Below are positions 1 through 5,974 of a stretch of 64,000 bases of DNA, piece by piece. How positions within the stretch are numbered: the stretch's first letter is position 1; each line of letters starts with the position of its first letter. The DNA lies in the NCBI RefSeq assembly GCF_002871345.2, contig NZ_CP136964.1, positions 248,001 through 312,000 on the forward strand, read 5' to 3'. The stretch comes from Nosocomiicoccus massiliensis (GTDB lineage: Bacteria > Bacillota > Bacilli > Staphylococcales > Salinicoccaceae). A program made the translations under genes and the position numbers. A model generated the notes under the pieces. It was not told the origin of the DNA. It worked only from the letters and a program-made list of their open reading frames with translations, and searched no databases.

Positions 1-1014
1 AAACCAATCGAATAAACCTGTCGCACCATTTTTACGTCCGAATGTTTCAAATGATGCAAATAAACTAAATGCTGTAATGAGAGATGGTACGATAACCATG
101 AACGTTAATACAACTTGGAGTCCTTTCCAGAATGCATCGATTCCTGGTTCAACTAATTGGTGGTGGATACCAACCGGAATTGAGAAGAATAGGAATAATA
201 CGAAACTTAAACGTGCAAGTTTATCTGAGAAACCTTTAACTCCGATAATTTTAGGTAATATTGAATACCAAACCATATATGCTGGTAATAACCAGAAGTA
301 TACAAGTGCGTGTCCAAAGTACCAGAATAACGTACGTGTAAGTTTAACGTTAACTGTATCGATTAATCCGAATGACCAAGGGATAAGTTGAGTTAAAGCT
401 GATGTTGCGATACCGATGTTACATACGTACCACATGACGTTGTTAATCACAGCGAAGTAAGCAATCGCAGGTGTTTTTTGACCTGGATTTTCTTTTTTCC
501 ATCTAAAGTAACGCTTAGTCTGAGCACCTGTTGCGAACCATGTACCTACGATGACGAGTGTTAAACCAACATAGAAGATACCGTGTGCTTTAAGTGGTGC
601 ATAGAATGTATATAATACTGATGCTTGGTTAGTTGCAATCATCACTGCAGCCATTAACGTACCGATTGTCATTAACCAAAAACCGATCCAACCTGACTTT
701 CTTTCTCCGTCAGTTAAACTACCCATTGCTCTTGAAACAACAGCAGTTTGGAATCCTACAATAAAGAAGAATGTAAGAACTAATGCAAGAATAACACCGT
801 GTAACGTTAAGATTTGGTAGTATCCAATATTAAACGGTAATTCAAAATATCCTGAACGAACAAATGTCTGTAATGCCCCTGCGAATCCACCAACTACGAG
901 TGCAAAAATTACCCATAAGAAGTTCGCAAGAACTAATTTTGCGTCTTTTCTATTAATGACTGTGTCTGCTTTGTATAATTCATTTTTAGTTGTGTTTTTA
1001 TAAGACTTCGCCAT
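1..1014 (-). CDS. ba3-type cytochrome c oxidase subunit I (partial, N-terminal part)
   Basis: Haem-copper oxidase subunit I, which carries the haems and CuB and reduces O2 at the membrane. Only the first 338 codons are in the window; the gene runs off the left edge. Visible marks are a helix II haem histidine (LTLHGVILAL), the CuB/Tyr motif in the ba3-like form GHALVYFWLLPAY rather than the usual GHPEVY, and the CuB histidine pair in GIHHQLVEP. Many hydrophobic helices are present. The start ATG overlaps the stop of the upstream subunit II gene (TAATG), so the two are translationally coupled. Family assignment is firm. The ba3 subtype rests on the GHA/VVYFW motif and the short subunit II next to it. 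Confidence 0.93.
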   Translation of the reverse strand, partial: MAKSYKNTTKNELYKADTVINRKDAKLVLANFLWVIFALVVGGFAGALQTFVRSGYFELPFNIGYYQILTLHGVILALVLTFFFIVGFQTAVVSRAMGSLTDGERKSGWIGFWLMTIGTLMAAVMIATNQASVLYTFYAPLKAHGIFYVGLTLVIVGTWFATGAQTKRYFRWKKENPGQKTPAIAYFAVINNVMWYVCNIGIATSALTQLIPWSFGLIDTVNVKLTRTLFWYFGHALVYFWLLPAYMVWYSILPKIIGVKGFSDKLARLSFVLFLFFSIPVGIHHQLVEPGIDAFWKGLQVVLTFMVIVPSLITAFSLFASFETFGRKNGATGLFDWF

Positions 1015-1496
1015 TATTCTTCACTCCCGACAACTTTAATGATTGATGTCATGTCCGTATGGCCAGTCCCACAATATTCGTTACATACAACTAAAAATTC
1101 GCCTTCTTTATTGAAAGTTGCATGATATTTAGAGATTAACCCCGGCTCTACCATCATGTTAATATTTGTCTTTGCTACTTCTAAACCGTGAATCACGTCT
1201 GGAGTTGTTACCATTACACGAACTCTAGAACCTTTCGGGATTTCGACTTCAGCAGGTTCATATCTAAACATGCTTGCGACCATGTATAAGTCATAATCGA
1301 ATCCTTCTTCTTGTGACTCATATAAACCTGGTTCTTTAAATCTTGCATCGTCTCTCACGTGATCAGGGTTAATTGTTTCAATACCTGATGCTGCAGGTGA
1401 GTGACCTTGGTGAACTGCTGAAATTCCTAAAATAACAAGGAATAAGATTAATGAACCAGTTCCAAAGCTTAACCATATCTTTTCGTACTTATGCAT
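1014..1496 (-). CDS. ba3-type cytochrome c oxidase subunit II (CuA protein)
   Basis: A 160-residue electron-entry subunit with one N-terminal membrane helix (about residues 9-28) and an extracellular cupredoxin domain. The CuA site is complete: His103 in DVIHGLEV, then Cys138, Glu140, Cys142, His146 and Met149 in the C-terminal CNEYCGTGHTDM segment. The short length and single helix fit ba3-type oxidases rather than the two-helix aa3 type. The RBS AAAGGTGA precedes the ATG. The gene is followed directly by subunit I with overlapping stop and start. It probably takes electrons from a membrane cytochrome c such as the c550 encoded at 56373. Confidence 0.95.
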   Translation of the reverse strand: MHKYEKIWLSFGTGSLILFLVILGISAVHQGHSPAASGIETINPDHVRDDARFKEPGLYESQEEGFDYDLYMVASMFRYEPAEVEIPKGSRVRVMVTTPDVIHGLEVAKTNINMMVEPGLISKYHATFNKEGEFLVVCNEYCGTGHTDMTSIIKVVGSEE

Positions 1497-1514
1497 TTAT
1501 TTCACCTTTCCTTT

Positions 1515-1694
1515 TTACATTCTTTCCATAAATAACCAGAATACACCTAGCCAAGAAACTAACATTAGTGCGCCGAGTGCCATCGTAAAGAAAAACGTGC
1601 CTCGTAAATCTAAATTATGTACATCTTCAGTGACATTTTCGTTTTTTACAATATCTTTGTCATCATTTTGATGTACGACTTTTTTATCAGCCAT
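1515..1694 (-). CDS. small single-helix oxidase subunit (subunit IIa-like)
   Basis: A 59-codon ORF with start ATG at 1694. It has a charged N-terminal half (about residues 1-31) and one hydrophobic helix (about 32-56) ending in FMERM. It lies 18 bp upstream of the CuA subunit gene in the same orientation. Size, topology and place match the small helical subunit IIa found with ba3-type oxidases, which packs in the membrane beside subunit I. A good RBS (GGAAGGTG) sits 5' of the start. The role rests on context and topology; there is no catalytic motif. It is the first gene of the operon and so carries the promoter region shared with fnr. Confidence 0.75.
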   Translation of the reverse strand: MADKKVVHQNDDKDIVKNENVTEDVHNLDLRGTFFFTMALGALMLVSWLGVFWLFMERM

Positions 1695-1731
1695 AGTAAT
1701 TCACCTTCCAATTCCGTATTCTTATACCTTT

Positions 1732-1773
1732 ATTGTAGTGTATTTACCCTTTTAAAAAAGTGATAAAAGTCAC
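1732..1773 (-). promoter_or_regulatory. oxidase operon promoter with Fnr-type box
   Basis: On the minus strand a -10 like TACAAT (plus 1732-1737) has no good -35. Instead a palindrome GTGA-N6-TCAC lies at 1760-1773, centred about 41.5 bp upstream of the predicted transcription start. That is the classic class II position for CRP/FNR activators. The box fits the Bacillus Fnr consensus TGTGA-N6-TCACA. The palindrome is seen; the mode of action is inferred. Confidence 0.6.
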
Positions 1774-1810
1774 ACTTTGACTTATTTTCGTAACAATTTC
1801 ATAGATATTT

Positions 1811-1836
1811 GTGATGTTTTTCTTGAAAACGTTCAC
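1811..1836. repeat. imperfect inverted repeat between oxidase operon and fnr
   Basis: GTGAtGTTTT at 1811-1820 is mirrored by AAAACgtTCAC at 1826-1836, with arms a little unequal in length. It lies midway between the two Fnr-type palindromes. It may be a third, weaker operator with a long spacer or a DNA hairpin. Function is unknown. Confidence 0.4.
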
Positions 1837-1867
1837 AATATATGCTGTAAAAAGTGATAAAAGTCAC
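1823..1867 (+). promoter_or_regulatory. fnr promoter with second Fnr-type box
   Basis: A candidate promoter TTGAAA (1823-1828), 17 bp, extended -10 TGcTGTAAA is followed at once by a second GTGA-TAAAAG-TCAC palindrome (1854-1867), identical to the copy at 1760. Covering the start region, it would suit autorepression. An alternative -10 (TATGAT, 1872-1877) would also be blocked by it. Confidence 0.55.
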
Positions 1868-1897
1868 AAAATATGATAGAATTTTGTTTAAAGGGAA

Positions 1898-2602
1898 GTG
1901 ATTACTATCTCGAATTCTCAATTATTTAAACCTGAACTTATCCTTAAATACATAAAGCAAAATGGTAATGAATTAAAATTAAAGAAAAACGAATTTATTT
2001 ATCACTCTGGAGATCCAACAGAACATATATATGTAATTGAAACTGGGGAAGTATTTGTTTTAAGAATGCAAGATGATGGATCAGAAAATGCAATCCGTTA
2101 CTTAAAAGAAGATTGTTTGTTTGGAGCGCTCACTTTATTTTGTGGACCAAAGCGTCATTCTACGTTTGCTAAATCGAAAACTGAAGTACGTCTATATCGT
2201 ATTGAACGCTCGATTTTTGAACAAAAAATACTTTCAGATAATTCATATACAATAGAATGGATGCGTTGGCTTGAAATTGAAAGACAAAGACACTCTTCTA
2301 AACTAAGAGATTTACTTTCATATGGAAAACTCGGTGCACTTGCTAGCGTCCTTGTTCGATTATCTAACTCGTTTGGTGTAGAGACGAAGAGTGGTATTGT
2401 GATTGACACGAAGCTAACAAACCAAGAACTCGCGATGCTCGCTAGTACCTCCCGAGAAGTCGTGAATCGATATTTAAAAGAATTAACAAAAGAGGGTATC
2501 ATTGACGTAAATCGTAAGATTATTACGATTAAAGATATTAAGCGATTAAGAAAAATTATTAACTGTGAAAACTGCGATGTTAACTTATGTCAGATTCATT
2601 AA
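1898..2602 (+). CDS. fnr: Fnr, oxygen-sensing Crp/Fnr-family regulator (Bacillus type)
   Basis: A 234-residue Crp/Fnr regulator: N-terminal cyclic-nucleotide-like beta barrel (about 20-110), dimer helix (about 115-140) and winged helix-turn-helix (about 170-215) with TNQELAMLASTSREVVNRYL. The C-terminus reads CENCDVNLC (Cys223, Cys226, Cys231). In Bacillus subtilis Fnr the same spacing, together with an Asp in the dimer helix (here Asp138 in KLRDLL), binds the O2-labile 4Fe-4S cluster. ArcR-type staphylococcal regulators lack this. The start is GTG at 1898, with an AAAGGG unusually close to it. The gene is divergent from the ba3 oxidase operon and has Fnr-box palindromes in front of it, so it probably controls both. 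Confidence 0.88.
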   Translation: MITISNSQLFKPELILKYIKQNGNELKLKKNEFIYHSGDPTEHIYVIETGEVFVLRMQDDGSENAIRYLKEDCLFGALTLFCGPKRHSTFAKSKTEVRLYRIERSIFEQKILSDNSYTIEWMRWLEIERQRHSSKLRDLLSYGKLGALASVLVRLSNSFGVETKSGIVIDTKLTNQELAMLASTSREVVNRYLKELTKEGIIDVNRKIITIKDIKRLRKIINCENCDVNLCQIH

Positions 2603-2613
2603 ATACAATTTCT

Positions 2614-2642
2614 TTGCATGAATACACAGTATATGCTATTAT
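2614..2642 (+). promoter_or_regulatory. promoter of 6S RNA gene
   Basis: TTGCAT (2614-2619), a 17 bp spacer, and an extended -10 TGcTATTAT (TG at 2634-2635, hexamer 2637-2642). The predicted start about 2650 coincides with the 5' arm of the RNA's closing stem. Confidence 0.7.
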
Positions 2643-2652
2643 AATAACAAGT

Positions 2653-2844
2653 AAAACATCTGATGCGTTCGTGATGTGCCGGTTTTATTTTGACCTAACA
2701 CCTATAAAATCGGGAGCTTGGCGTCCGAATATAATTGGAACGCCCGGATTTAACGGGACTTCATGAGTATTTGGCAGGGCACCCACCTGCACAAAGCAGG
2801 CCAAATCATCTGGCAAAAACACACGACGCTATCGGATGTTTTAA
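2653..2844 (+). ncRNA. ssrS: 6S RNA (RNA polymerase sigma-A holoenzyme regulator)
   Basis: A structured non-coding RNA of about 190 nt. The ends pair in a closing stem (CATCTGAT near 2657 with ATCGGATG near 2832). Inside are a long irregular hairpin (GGCGTCC/GGAACGCC) and a CACCCACCTGC...GCAGG hairpin, with an open central part, as expected for an RNA that mimics an open promoter. It has its own strong promoter and a terminator. Position also fits: in Bacillus subtilis the 6S-1 gene lies next to the aspS-yrvM-rarA-cymR region, and rarA/cymR are just downstream here. Size, fold and synteny support the call; I could not run a covariance model. Confidence 0.83.
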
Positions 2845-2874
2845 AGACAGTTACTTTGTAACTGTCTTTTTTTT
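2845..2874 (+). terminator. terminator of 6S RNA
   Basis: A perfect 10 bp stem (AGACAGTTAC / GTAACTGTCT) with a TTT loop, followed by a run of eight T. Confidence 0.93.
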
Positions 2875-2894
2875 GAAAAAAATCAGATAAAATT

Positions 2895-2928
2895 CTTTAA
2901 AAATTTTTAAAGTATGTTACTATAGTAA
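2895..2928. repeat. two perfect AT-rich palindromes before a small ORF
   Basis: An 18 bp perfect palindrome (CTTTAAAAATTTTTAAAG, 2895-2912) is followed by a 12 bp one (TTACTATAGTAA, 2917-2928), which contains a possible -10 (TATAGT). They lie upstream of the small ORF at 2964 and could form its promoter/operator. Confidence 0.45.
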
Positions 2929-2963
2929 AGTAAAAAAATAAACGTGAAAGGTTGCGTGATTTG

Positions 2964-3095
2964 ATGGTATCTGTCAGTCAGATAATTACGAAAAGAAAGC
3001 AAAAATTAAATGCTAAAAACGCATCGAAATCATGTGATTTACTAAAAAAACGAAAACAACTAAAAAAACAAATTAACAATAATATCTTAATCTAA
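2964..3095 (+). CDS. small basic hypothetical protein (43 aa)
   Basis: A 43-codon ORF, very rich in Lys/Arg/Asn/Gln (central runs LLKKRKQLKKQ), with one Cys and no membrane helix. I do not recognise it. A GAAAGG at 2945-2950 lies 13 bp before this ATG, so an in-frame TTG at 2961 or 2952 could be the true start. A terminator hairpin follows 5 bp after the stop, which supports a real transcription unit. The basic, helix-prone composition suggests nucleic-acid or ribosome binding, but that is only inference. Confidence 0.5.
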   Translation: MVSVSQIITKRKQKLNAKNASKSCDLLKKRKQLKKQINNNILI

Positions 3096-3099
3096 AAGG

Positions 3100-3126
3100 T
3101 GAGTATCTGGGTGGTACTCGTTTTTT
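3100..3126 (+). terminator. terminator after the 43-aa ORF
   Basis: GAGTATC / GGTACTC stem (one G-U pair) with TGGGT loop, then six T. It is the first of three related hairpins in this region (others at 3321 and 3569). Confidence 0.75.
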
Positions 3127-3142
3127 GTTTAAATATCTGAGG

Positions 3143-3299
3143 ATGATTTAACGTAAAAGTCGTCTACGTAAAATTGTTTTTAATCTTTTGATATAAATCG
3201 GATTTATGTAAAAGAGGTTGCGGTTTCGTTAACACAATTGCTCTAATCGTTAAATTAATGAGATAGTCGTTGACGTAAAAGTGATTTGCGTAAAATTAA
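3143..3299. repeat. 157 bp direct repeat, copy 1
   Basis: Nearly identical to 3398-3548 apart from a 6 bp insertion (3221-3240 region) and a few substitutions. Each copy begins and ends with a related ~27 bp unit carrying two CGTAAAA words: 3150-3176 and 3272-3298 here. All frames are broken by stops. The stretch 3096-3599 holds no gene I can support. Confidence 0.9.
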
Positions 3300-3320
3300 G
3301 ATGTTCGAGACGATAAAAAT

Positions 3321-3400
3321 GCGAGTATCTGGGTGATAATCGCCTCGTTTTCATTTTATGAACGGTTTTAATTTTCGTTCTGTTTAAATAATAGGATATG
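3321..3400. pseudogene. duplicated rarA terminator and 3'-end remnant
   Basis: A hairpin (GCGAGTATC/GATAATCGC, 3321-3343) and the following ~55 bases resemble the real rarA terminator and last codons at 3569-3660. Both read GAACGGTTTTAATTT after the hairpin, then a decayed TTTAAATAA stretch. It is a non-coding remnant of the rarA (minus strand) 3' end, left by the tandem duplication that also made the 157 bp repeats. Confidence 0.65.
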
Positions 3401-3548
3401 ATTTAACGTAAAAGTCGTCTACGTAAAATTGTTTTTAATCTTTTGATATAAATCGGATTTATGTAAAAGAGGTTTCGTTAACACAATTGCCCTAATCGTT
3501 AAATTAATGAGATAGTCGTTGACGCAAAAGTGATTTGCGTAAAATTAA
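3398..3548. repeat. 157 bp direct repeat, copy 2 (151 bp)
   Basis: Second copy of the 3143-3299 repeat. Its paired terminal CGTAAAA units are at 3405-3431 and 3521-3547. It lies directly before the rarA terminator, so the repeat unit probably arose as the normal spacer downstream of rarA and was then duplicated. Confidence 0.9.
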
Positions 3549-3568
3549 AACATCGAGTACATATAAAA

Positions 3569-3597
3569 GGCGAGTATCAATTGGATACTCGCCTTAT
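3569..3597 (-). terminator. rarA terminator
   Basis: Perfect 10 bp stem (GGCGAGTATC / GATACTCGCC) with a 5 nt loop. On the minus strand it is followed by TTTT, a few bases after the rarA stop. T-rich sequence on the plus side may make it bidirectional. Confidence 0.85.
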
Positions 3598-3599
3598 TT

Positions 3600-4865
3600 T
3601 TATTTTACGAACGGTTTTAATTTCTCGTACGTCTCATTTAAATAACTTTCATATTTGGATGATCCCGTATCTTTAAAGTATTGTTTTGATTTTAAACTAT
3701 CTGGTAAATATTGCTGTTTTACGACGTGGTTATCGTAGTTATGCGGATATTTATATCCGATTGCACGACCGAGTTCTTTTGCACCTTTATAATGACCGTC
3801 TTTTAAATGGTCTGGTATGACGCCGATATGTCCTTTTCGTATATCTGATAAAGCACTGTCGATACTTTTGATTGCTGTATTTGATTTTGGAGAGAGTGCT
3901 AAATCTATAACTGCTTGTGCGAGAGGTATTCTCGCTTCCGGGAATCCAAGTCGTTCTGCTGCGATGATCGCGTCTAGTGTGCGGCTTGGTAGTTGCGGGT
4001 TACTTAGCCCGATATCTTCATAACTAATGACGAGTAATCGTCTTGCAATTGTAACGAGGTCTCCTGCTTCTATTAATCGTCCTAAATAATGAAGTGCCGC
4101 ATCGACATCACTACCGCGTATTGATTTTTGAAAAGCACTCATTACGTCGTAGTGTTGATCGCCGTCTTTATCGTGCAAGAATTGACTATGTTGCATCGTA
4201 TCTCTCGCGTCTTCAAGTGTAACGTGAATCTCTTTATTTGTATCACTTAATACTGCAAGTTCTAGGCCGTTTAATGCACTTCTAATATCACCATTTGCTG
4301 CATGGATAAAGTGCTCTAAAGCATCATCATCTACGGTTACATTTAAATTACCAAGGCCACGCTCCTTATCATTTAAAGCGCGCGTGAGTCCAGTTTTAAC
4401 ATCCTCATCTGTTAATGGATGTAGTTCAAAAATTTGTGTTCTAGAGCGAATTGCAGGATTAATGACGTGGTACGGATTTGACGTCGTCGCACCGATTAAA
4501 ACGATTTTTCCGCTTTCTAGATGAGGGAGTAAAAAGTCTTGTTTTCCTTTATCGAGTCGGTGGATCTCATCGAGCATTAAAATTACGCTACCGCTCATGT
4601 CTGCTTCAAAAACAATTTGTTCCATATCCTTTTTAGAGCTAGACACCGCGTTTAACGTTCTAAATTTATATTTAGTACTGCCAGCTAATGCGTTCGCAAT
4701 ACTCGTTTTACCTATACCTGGGGGACCGTAAAAAATCATCGATTGTAGTCTTTTAGCATTTACCATTCGTCTGATAATTCCTTTTTCTCCGACGAGATGT
4801 TCTTGGCCAAGTACTTCATCGATTGTTTTTGGTCGCATGCGAAAACTTAATGGTTCATTTGACAT
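3600..4865 (-). CDS. rarA: replication-associated recombination ATPase RarA
   Basis: A 421-residue AAA+ ATPase of the RarA/MgsA/WRNIP1 family, related to clamp loaders, acting at stalled or gapped forks. Walker A is in FYGPPGIGKTSIA and Walker B in MLDEIHRLDK, with sensor region GATTSNPY. The C-terminal tetramerisation part includes the typical YEDIGLSNP and YKYPHNY segments. I start at the second ATG (MSNEPLSF, 4865), which has a GGTGA RBS; a longer frame to 4904 has no RBS and adds a non-conserved leader. It is divergent from cymR, as in other staphylococci. Its 3' end has been partly duplicated downstream. Confidence 0.96.
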   Translation of the reverse strand: MSNEPLSFRMRPKTIDEVLGQEHLVGEKGIIRRMVNAKRLQSMIFYGPPGIGKTSIANALAGSTKYKFRTLNAVSSSKKDMEQIVFEADMSGSVILMLDEIHRLDKGKQDFLLPHLESGKIVLIGATTSNPYHVINPAIRSRTQIFELHPLTDEDVKTGLTRALNDKERGLGNLNVTVDDDALEHFIHAANGDIRSALNGLELAVLSDTNKEIHVTLEDARDTMQHSQFLHDKDGDQHYDVMSAFQKSIRGSDVDAALHYLGRLIEAGDLVTIARRLLVISYEDIGLSNPQLPSRTLDAIIAAERLGFPEARIPLAQAVIDLALSPKSNTAIKSIDSALSDIRKGHIGVIPDHLKDGHYKGAKELGRAIGYKYPHNYDNHVVKQQYLPDSLKSKQYFKDTGSSKYESYLNETYEKLKPFVK

Positions 4866-4935
4866 TAGATTTTTCACCAACTTTTTCGTTATAATTATAA
4901 TCATAACATAAGAGATATGACTAAGAGGTGATGAC

Positions 4936-5349
4936 GTGAAGATATCAACTAAAGGGCGCTACGGATTATATTTTATGAACGTCCTCGCATCTGAATATGG
5001 AGTTAAAAAGCGTTCAGTGAAATCTGTCGCGACTGAAAGAGGAATAAGCGACTTATATTTAGAACAAATCGTCGCGTGTCTAAAAAAAGCAGATTTAGTA
5101 AAAAGTACGCGCGGAGCGTACGGTGGTTATGAGTTAAATTATCCGCCAGATGAAATTACAGTGCTCGACGTATTCCAAGCTGTCGGCGAAAATATAATCG
5201 CAATAGAGTTAGACGATAAAGACACAAAAAACGAGAGATTCTTATGGAAAAGAATACGAGATGCGTCACACGACGTGCTGCGTCATACGACGTTACATGA
5301 TCTTGAGAATCAATCAGACGAGTTTGATGATTATATGTTCTATATTTAA
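4936..5349 (+). CDS. cymR: CymR, Rrf2-family repressor of cysteine metabolism
   Basis: A 137-residue Rrf2 protein: N-terminal winged helix (KISTKGRYGLYFM, recognition part SDLYLEQIVACLKKADLV) and the glycine-rich wing GAYGGYEL. It lacks the Cys triad of IscR/NsrR, as CymR does. CymR with CysK represses sulfur uptake and cysteine synthesis genes in Bacillus and Staphylococcus. The start is GTG with AGAGGTG 6 bp upstream. It sits between rarA and, beyond the inserted genes, a cysteine desulfurase gene, matching the conserved rarA-cymR-yrvO-mnmA order. Its natural terminator has been split by the IS that follows. Confidence 0.92.
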   Translation: MKISTKGRYGLYFMNVLASEYGVKKRSVKSVATERGISDLYLEQIVACLKKADLVKSTRGAYGGYELNYPPDEITVLDVFQAVGENIIAIELDDKDTKNERFLWKRIRDASHDVLRHTTLHDLENQSDEFDDYMFYI

Positions 5350-5362
5350 ACACCTCCCAATT
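5348..5362. terminator. left half of cymR terminator, split by IS insertion
   Basis: AAACACCTCCCA here and TGGGAGGTGTTTT at 6867-6879 would pair perfectly around a three-base ATT loop if the IS were removed. This would be a bidirectional terminator for cymR and the convergent kinase gene. ATT is present on both sides (5360-5362 and 6864-6866) as a likely 3 bp target duplication. Confidence 0.75.
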
Positions 5363-5370
5363 TGAGGTGC

Positions 5371-5413
5371 ACCCCTAAAGTTGGACACTAAAATCCAACT
5401 TTAGGGGTGTTTT
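5371..5413 (+). terminator. hairpin with T-tract in the IS left end
   Basis: A perfect 15 bp stem (ACCCCTAAAGTTGGA / TCCAACTTTAGGGGT) with an 8 nt loop and then GTTTTT, ending just before the orfA start. It shares bases with the left terminal repeat. It would stop read-through from cymR into the transposase, and could hide the orfA start in longer transcripts. Confidence 0.8.
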
Positions 5414-5416
5414 TGT

Positions 5417-5959
5417 ATGAAGTATAAAAAGCATAGCTTTGAATTTAAGGTAAAAGTAGTTAATGAATATTTAAATGAAGCAGGAGGATATAAATTTTTA
5501 GGTGAAAAGCATAATGTGGATAGATTGCTTGTTCAAACATGGGTAAAACAATACAACACATATGGCTATCAGGGCCTCACTAAATCTCTAAGTAATACTC
5601 AATATACTAGTGAATTTAAGCGAGCTGTTTTAAAATATAGAGAAGAAAATCAATTGTCTTATAGAGAAACAGCGGAACACTTTGGTATCAAGCATTTTTC
5701 AACAATCGCTAACTGGAATCGCAAGATTCAAGAAGGTGGCCCAGCTGCTCTAGAGGGCAAACAAGGGAGACCAATAAAACATATGCCTAATAAAGAAAAT
5801 AACCAAAAACAAGTATCGAAGAGTGAACCACTGAATGAAACAGAACGCGAAGAGTTAGAACGTCTAAGAGAAGAACTAAGAATGAAAGAACTGGAAAATA
5901 TCATTCTAAAAAAGTTAAATGCCTTACCGACAGATCCAACAGACAAAAAACGAAAGTAG
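5417..5959 (+). CDS. IS3-family transposase OrfA
   Basis: A 180-residue DNA-binding part of the transposase. It contains two helix-turn-helix modules (about residues 5-55 and 60-105, the second with SYRETAEHFGIKHFSTIANW) and a C-terminal leucine-rich coiled coil (ETEREELERLREELRMKELE). This layout is typical of the IS150 group. The frame ends at 5957-5959. A slippery A-AAA-AAG at 5908-5914 lets ribosomes shift -1 into orfB to make the full OrfAB transposase. There is no strong RBS before the ATG; the hairpin loop and T-tract precede it closely. Confidence 0.93.
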   Translation: MKYKKHSFEFKVKVVNEYLNEAGGYKFLGEKHNVDRLLVQTWVKQYNTYGYQGLTKSLSNTQYTSEFKRAVLKYREENQLSYRETAEHFGIKHFSTIANWNRKIQEGGPAALEGKQGRPIKHMPNKENNQKQVSKSEPLNETEREELERLREELRMKELENIILKKLNALPTDPTDKKRK

Positions 5960-5974
5960 CGCTTGAGGTAAGGC
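5908..5974 (+). promoter_or_regulatory. programmed -1 frameshift signal (slippery site and stem)
   Basis: The heptamer A AAA AAG (5908-5914) is in phase with orfA codons CTA-AAA-AAG. Six bases later GCCTTACC (5921-5928) pairs perfectly with GGTAAGGC (5967-5974), giving a stimulatory stem with a ~38 nt loop. After a -1 shift the frame is open without stops into orfB. Confidence 0.85.

Noticed and set aside
77..391. Plus-strand open frame of 104 codons at the left end
   Set aside because: Antisense to the oxidase subunit I gene, whose conserved haem and CuB motifs are on the minus strand.
3096..3599. Repeats considered as a CRISPR array
   Set aside because: Only two long copies of ~155 bp with no short regular repeats or unique spacers, and no cas genes.
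3096..3599. Possible coding gene in the repeat region
   Set aside because: All frames have stops; longest pieces are under 20 codons and no RBS is present.
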